Shown: positions 7,100 through 10,694 of the stretch, one piece after another
Numbering within the stretch: position 1 is the first letter of the stretch
How the letters are laid out: each line of letters begins with the position of its first letter
Source of the DNA: Sphingobacteriaceae bacterium
GTDB taxonomy: Bacteria > Bacteroidota > Bacteroidia > Sphingobacteriales > Sphingobacteriaceae
DNA length: 10,694 nt
Reading direction: 5' to 3'
Assembly (NCBI GenBank): GCA_025450155.1
Contig: JANWIB010000068.1
Span: 1-10,694, forward strand
The notes under the pieces: generated by a model
The model's input: the letters and a program-made list of their open reading frames with translations, nothing else
Told to the model about the DNA's origin: nothing
Database searches by the model: none
Translations under genes and position numbers: made by a program

Positions 7100-8872
7100 A
7101 TGCCCAATACCAAACAAACTAGTCAGAATTCGAATATCACAGATAGTGTAAAAAAAGATCAAGTTATACTAGGGATAAATTACTATTTCCATGATTCAAC
7201 TGCCTGTATTGTTAAAAACGGGCAGCTCATAGCAGCGCTCGAAGAAGAGCGTTTTAATCGGCAAAAACATACTCGTGTTTTTCCTCACTTATCTATTAAC
7301 AAATGTCTTGAACTTTCCGGCGTGGATTATAAAGCTGTAGATCACATTGCGGTATCTATTAAACCTACGCATAACCTATGGAAAAAAGTATGGTTCGCTT
7401 TAAGTCACATAAAGAGCCTGTGGCCATTCATCAAACATGAACTGATACATGGGTTTAATAAACAAAAAGATTTTTGGAACTGGTACAGGCAACACTGGAA
7501 CAATAGAAAAAATGGGCCTAAAGTACATTTTATAGAGCATCATCTATGTCACGCCGCCGGTTCCTTTTTTGTTTCGCCCTATAAGGAGGCTGCCTTGCTG
7601 GGAATAGATGGTTCGGGAGAGTGGGCAACTTGCTGGCTTGGCTATGGTAAAGAGAATAAAATAGAGTGTTTGGGCCAAAGCTTTTTTCCACATTCTTTAG
7701 GATCTTTTTATGAAGCCGTTACACAGTTTTGTGGTTTTAAAACCAATTATGATGAAGGAAAAACAATGGGGTTGGCTCCATTGGGAGATCCAGACATATT
7801 TAAAAAAAAGGTAGAAAAAATTGTTTCGGTAGATAAAAACGGACGAATTAATATTGATCTTAGTTATTTCAGGTATCAAAACATGGATTGGCGTAGGTGT
7901 TCGGAAAAGTTTTACCAAGAATTTGGTCAGCCCCGCAAAAATGGAGAAGACTTTAAACCACATCACCTAAATGTTGCTGCTGCTTTTCAACGTGTACTCG
8001 AAGATAAAGTGCTTGAAATTTGCAATATTTTGTATCAAAAAACAAAGGCTAAATATTTGGTCATATCAGGCGGCGTATCGCTTAACAGTGTAATGAATGG
8101 CCGTATTGTTAGAGAAAGCCCTTTTGAAGATGTATATGTAATGGCTGCAGCCGGTGATAATGGGACTGCAATTGGCGCTGCTTATTACTTATATAATGGC
8201 ATTTTGGGACAGCCTCGCACCTTTGTTCACGATAACCCTTATGTGGGCAACGACTATTCAAATGAGGATATAAAAAAGTTTTTAGACCGATGTAAATTGC
8301 CTGTAGAGTATCATGAGGACATCAGTGATAAAGCTGCTGAACTATTAGCCGCGGGCAATATTATCGGCTGGTTTCAGGGTAAAATGGAGATTGGTCCCAG
8401 AGCCTTGGGAAGTCGAAGTATTCTTGCCAACCCAGCCTTCCCGCAAATGAAAGAAAAAATTAATTCGGAAGTCAAATTCCGCGAAGCCTATCGCCCATTT
8501 GCACCATCGGCTTTATTAGAGTCTAAGCAGGATTTTTTTGACTTGAGGGTAGAAGATCCGTTTATGCTTAAGGTATGTAATGTATTAAAAGAGAAGCGAA
8601 AAATTATTCCGGCCGTAACCCATGTTGATGGAAGCGCCCGATTACAAACGGTGAAAAAAGAAACACACCCGCTGTATTATAACCTGATTAAACGTTTAGG
8701 TGAAAAAACCGGAGTTCCGGTAGTTTTAAATACCAGTTTTAATATTCAGGGAGAGCCAGTAGTTGAATCGCCTAGGGATGCGGTGCGTTGTTTTTTCTCT
8801 AACGGACTAGACATGCTGGTTATTGGCAACTATTTAATTAAAAAGCAGCCAATAAAAAAATTTATCAATTAG
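7100..8872 (+). CDS. NodU/TobZ-family O-carbamoyltransferase
   Basis: This 590-residue enzyme of the NodU/TobZ/CmcH class is expected to make carbamoyl-adenylate from carbamoyl phosphate and ATP and pass the carbamoyl group to a hydroxyl, often on a sugar, nodulation factor or antibiotic. The N-terminal domain has the metal-site motif H-H-x-x-H (His147-His151), LLGIDGSGEW with Asp170, TMGLAPLG at 222-229, SGGVSLN at 323-329 and AAAGDNG with Asp353. The C-terminal domain (about 400 on) has GPRALGSRS at 432-440, F-R-E-A-Y-R-P-F-A at 460-468 and LNTSFN at 543-548. The first ~20 residues are a polar extension before the conserved V-I-L-G-I-N start, but no later in-frame ATG is available near it. 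No glycan, SxtJ-like or DUF5989-like partner gene adjoins, so the substrate cannot be read from context. It converges on nadE, sharing four bases at the stops. Confidence 0.93.
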   Translation: MPNTKQTSQNSNITDSVKKDQVILGINYYFHDSTACIVKNGQLIAALEEERFNRQKHTRVFPHLSINKCLELSGVDYKAVDHIAVSIKPTHNLWKKVWFALSHIKSLWPFIKHELIHGFNKQKDFWNWYRQHWNNRKNGPKVHFIEHHLCHAAGSFFVSPYKEAALLGIDGSGEWATCWLGYGKENKIECLGQSFFPHSLGSFYEAVTQFCGFKTNYDEGKTMGLAPLGDPDIFKKKVEKIVSVDKNGRINIDLSYFRYQNMDWRRCSEKFYQEFGQPRKNGEDFKPHHLNVAAAFQRVLEDKVLEICNILYQKTKAKYLVISGGVSLNSVMNGRIVRESPFEDVYVMAAAGDNGTAIGAAYYLYNGILGQPRTFVHDNPYVGNDYSNEDIKKFLDRCKLPVEYHEDISDKAAELLAAGNIIGWFQGKMEIGPRALGSRSILANPAFPQMKEKINSEVKFREAYRPFAPSALLESKQDFFDLRVEDPFMLKVCNVLKEKRKIIPAVTHVDGSARLQTVKKETHPLYYNLIKRLGEKTGVPVVLNTSFNIQGEPVVESPRDAVRCFFSNGLDMLVIGNYLIKKQPIKKFIN

Positions 8873-10506
8873 CTCAAGTACTTCCCCACAATCGGCATTC
8901 TTCTGCCCATGCCGAATGCTTTAGGCGATACCCGTAAAATAGGCGGCGTTTGGTACCGCTTAAATTCGGCCCGGTTAACCAAGGCAATAACTTGTTTCAC
9001 TAAAGCCTCATCAAAACCTTGTGCAATAATAGCCTTCGAGCTTTTTTTTCGTTCGATATATTGAAATAATATGCTATCTAATGTGTCATAATCAGGCAGT
9101 GAATCGGCATCTTTTTGTCCCGGTCTAAGTTCTGCCGAAGGAGGTTTAATCATGGTATTTTTAGGAATAATCTCCCCGTTTCGGTTGATGTGATGACACA
9201 ATTCGTAAACCTGCGTTTTGTAAACATCGCCCAAAACAGAAATGGCACCCGCCATATCGCCATAAAGCGTTCCATAGCCTACCGCACATTCGCTTTTATT
9301 GGATGTATTCAAAAGGATATAGCCGAATTTGTTAGAAAAAGCCATCACGATGATAGCCCGGCAGCGGGCCTGTATATTCTCTTCGGCCACGTTAAAAGGC
9401 AGTTCCTTAAACACAGGTTTCAGCAACCGGTCAAACACTTTCGTAGCTTCTTTTATCGGCACGATCTCGTGCTTACAACCTAAATTTTTCACCAGATCCA
9501 AGGCATCCTGGATTGAATGATCGGAAGAAAACTTAGAGGGCATTAATATGCCTGTTACATTTTCAGGGCCTAAAGCCTCGCTTGCCAGGGCACAAACTAA
9601 GGCGGAGTCGATCCCTCCGGAAAGCCCGAGCACCGCTTGGGTAAAACCAGATTTTTGAAAATAATCCTTTATCCCTAATACTAATGCCTGATGTATAGCT
9701 TCAATATCAGATAATGTTGCAGACTGAATGGGCGATCCAATTAACTTTCCATCTTTAAACTCATAGACCCTAAGGGCTTCCTTAAAATAAGGCAGTTCAT
9801 CCAGCAGTTCTCCCGCCGCATTAAAGGCTAAGGAACCCCCGTCAAAAATAATTTCGGTTTGCGAGCCAACCTGATTGACATAGAGTAAAGGCAGACCATA
9901 TTTTTTGCTATTATCGCTCAGCACTTTCATCCGGTCTTCATCGTGTTTATAATCAAAAGGCGAAGCGGCAATATTAATCATCAATTCAGGTTTTTGCTGA
10001 ATCAATACATCCATCGGATTAAACACGTATAACGGATTATCGTTAATGTTCCACAAATCCTCGCAAATAGTTAAAGCAATTTTAACTCCTTTATATTCGA
10101 TGCAGTTAAATCCATTTCCGGGCTCAAAATAGCGATATTCGTCAAACACATCATAATTAGGCAACAGCGCTTTATTAACACTTGCTTTCACCTCTCCGTT
10201 TTCAATAAAGTAGGCAGAATTATATAAGTCTTTCCCTTCAATTTTCGGATTTTTGGTAGGCAAACCAATAATACAGGCAATATCCGTACATTCGGCGGCT
10301 ATCTTCTTAGCGGCATCATCGCACAGTTCAACAAATTCGTTAAACTCCAAAAAATCTCTTGGTGGATAGCCACATATGGACAGTTCGGCAAATACAACTA
10401 AATCTGCCCCTTGCCGTTTGGCGTGGTGTATGGCCTCTGTTATTTTTTTTGTATTGGATTCAAAGTTTCCAATATGGTAGTTCAGTTGTGCAAGCGCTAT
10501 TTTCAT
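8869..10506 (-). CDS. nadE: glutamine-dependent NAD(+) synthetase
   Basis: This 545-residue two-domain cytosolic enzyme catalyses the last step of NAD synthesis: deamido-NAD is adenylated with ATP and amidated with ammonia from glutamine. The N-terminal nitrilase-type glutaminase domain (about 1-250) shows its triad: Glu41 (AELSICGYP), Lys112 (N-K-A-L-L-P) and Cys148 (T-I-C-E-D-L-W). The C-terminal synthetase domain (about 270-545) has the PP-loop SGGIDSAL at 296-303, ENIQAR at 376-381 and K-S-E-C-A-V-G-Y-G-T near 404-413. It belongs to the shorter glutamine-dependent class (~540 residues) rather than the ~680-residue mycobacterial type. ATG 10506 immediately precedes the first strand (K-I-A-L-A-Q-L). 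The stop overlaps the convergent carbamoyltransferase stop, and the 5' end diverges from the gldB-like gene across 55 bases. Confidence 0.97.
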   Translation of the reverse strand: MKIALAQLNYHIGNFESNTKKITEAIHHAKRQGADLVVFAELSICGYPPRDFLEFNEFVELCDDAAKKIAAECTDIACIIGLPTKNPKIEGKDLYNSAYFIENGEVKASVNKALLPNYDVFDEYRYFEPGNGFNCIEYKGVKIALTICEDLWNINDNPLYVFNPMDVLIQQKPELMINIAASPFDYKHDEDRMKVLSDNSKKYGLPLLYVNQVGSQTEIIFDGGSLAFNAAGELLDELPYFKEALRVYEFKDGKLIGSPIQSATLSDIEAIHQALVLGIKDYFQKSGFTQAVLGLSGGIDSALVCALASEALGPENVTGILMPSKFSSDHSIQDALDLVKNLGCKHEIVPIKEATKVFDRLLKPVFKELPFNVAEENIQARCRAIIVMAFSNKFGYILLNTSNKSECAVGYGTLYGDMAGAISVLGDVYKTQVYELCHHINRNGEIIPKNTMIKPPSAELRPGQKDADSLPDYDTLDSILFQYIERKKSSKAIIAQGFDEALVKQVIALVNRAEFKRYQTPPILRVSPKAFGMGRRMPIVGKYLS

Positions 10507-10537
10507 CTGTATATCATACGGGGTGGCCGATTTTTCC

Positions 10538-10545
10538 TATTTTCG
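10538..10545 (+). promoter_or_regulatory. candidate gldB promoter -7 box (TATTTTCG)
   Basis: TATTTTCG matches TAnnTTTG at seven of eight positions, has the same TAnnTTCG form as the box before rsmI, and lies 16 bases before the gldB-like ATG in the 55-base divergent spacer. No distinct -33 TTG is present at the normal distance. Confidence 0.3.
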
Positions 10546-10561
10546 TTTCATATATATAAAC

Positions 10562-10694
10562 ATGATGGTAGTAAGATATTTCCAAATCTACTTCTTTTTG
10601 ATGGCAATTGGCCTTGTGGCTTGTAAGGATAAAAAGCGGGTTGATGTAAGCAATATTAATGTAAAGGTTGAAATAAAGCGTTTTGATGAGGACA
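10562..10694 (+). CDS. gldB: GldB-like gliding-motility lipoprotein (5' end only)
   Basis: Only 44 codons are in the window and the frame runs off the right edge. The start reads as a lipoprotein signal peptide: M-M-V-V-R, a hydrophobic core, then the lipobox L-V-A-C with Cys21, followed by C-K-D-K-K. The mature N-terminus has V-D-V-S-N-I-N-V, then E-I-K-R-F-D (37-42). This matches my memory of the GldB N-terminus, where a charged linker is followed by a V-S-x-I-x-V strand and an R-F-D. In Flavobacterium johnsoniae GldB is a cell-envelope lipoprotein needed for gliding, and relatives occur in non-gliding Bacteroidota. Two adjacent ATGs (10562, 10565) are possible starts. A lipoprotein gene is clear; the GldB name rests on a short fragment and on the divergent nadE neighbour. 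Confidence 0.7.
   Translation, partial: MMVVRYFQIYFFLMAIGLVACKDKKRVDVSNINVKVEIKRFDED
10583..10590 (-). promoter_or_regulatory. possible nadE promoter -7 box (TAGATTTG) inside gldB
   Basis: The minus strand reads TAGATTTG, a full match to TAnnTTTG, 76 bases upstream of the nadE ATG and within the first codons of the gldB-like gene. A TTG lies upstream, but with only about 14 bases between, shorter than usual. If real, nadE and gldB transcripts would overlap at their 5' ends. Such octamers occur by chance in AT-rich DNA, so this is weak. Confidence 0.22.

Noticed and set aside
7697..7966. 89-codon minus-strand frame inside the carbamoyltransferase gene
   Set aside because: It overlaps a conserved region of a well-supported gene and shows no domain or signal; shadow.
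9115..9483. 122-codon plus-strand frame opposite nadE
   Set aside because: It is antisense to the conserved synthetase domain, with no start context or recognisable protein features.
5000..10400. Two nitrilase-fold domains (Lnt and NadE) in one window as a functional pair
   Set aside because: They act on unrelated substrates in different compartments and lie in separate operons; coincidence.
1..10694. Defence system, mobile element, CRISPR or RNA gene
   Set aside because: No direct-repeat arrays, transposase, integrase, nuclease or tRNA/rRNA-like sequence was seen; intergenic gaps are all under 100 bases.

Overview
The window looks like chromosomal DNA from a Bacteroidota species, most likely Sphingobacteriaceae (Pedobacter/Mucilaginibacter-like). 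The grounds are AT-rich coding DNA, TAnnTTTG-type promoter boxes with no clear Shine-Dalgarno sequences, lipoproteins whose mature ends begin C-K-K-D or C-K-D, a DUF6427-type membrane protein, and the start of a GldB-like gliding-motility lipoprotein. The genus is inferred from protein style, not from any search.

Left part (1-3530), minus strand: read in the direction of transcription, a secreted TIM-barrel-like lipoprotein (3530-2208), seryl-tRNA synthetase serS (2160-889), and, five bases later, a multi-pass membrane protein resembling DUF6427 (883 to beyond the left edge). A perfect 12-bp inverted repeat with a 10-base spacer spans the probable serS promoter box and the serS start codon.

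Middle part (3626-8872), plus strand: rsmI (16S rRNA 2'-O-ribose methyltransferase), lnt (apolipoprotein N-acyltransferase) and a PAP2 phosphatase are joined by overlapping stop/start codons (TTGA, then ATGA), so they almost certainly form one operon. A small secreted protein of unknown function (6598-7032) with its own TATATTTG box follows, then a NodU/TobZ-type carbamoyltransferase (7100-8872).

Right part (8869-10694): glutamine-dependent NAD synthetase nadE is on the minus strand, convergent with the carbamoyltransferase and sharing four bases at the stops. The first 44 codons of a gldB-like gene diverge from it and run off the right edge.

Most of the window is housekeeping: translation and ribosome modification, lipoprotein and envelope maturation, NAD synthesis. 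The least explained items are the inverted repeat at serS, the TIM-barrel lipoprotein that lacks a canonical beta7 glutamate, the 144-aa secreted protein, and the carbamoyltransferase with no visible pathway partners. I see no tRNA, rRNA, CRISPR array, insertion sequence, prophage or defence locus. No non-coding stretch exceeds 300 bases. I did not find a convincing new multi-gene system.
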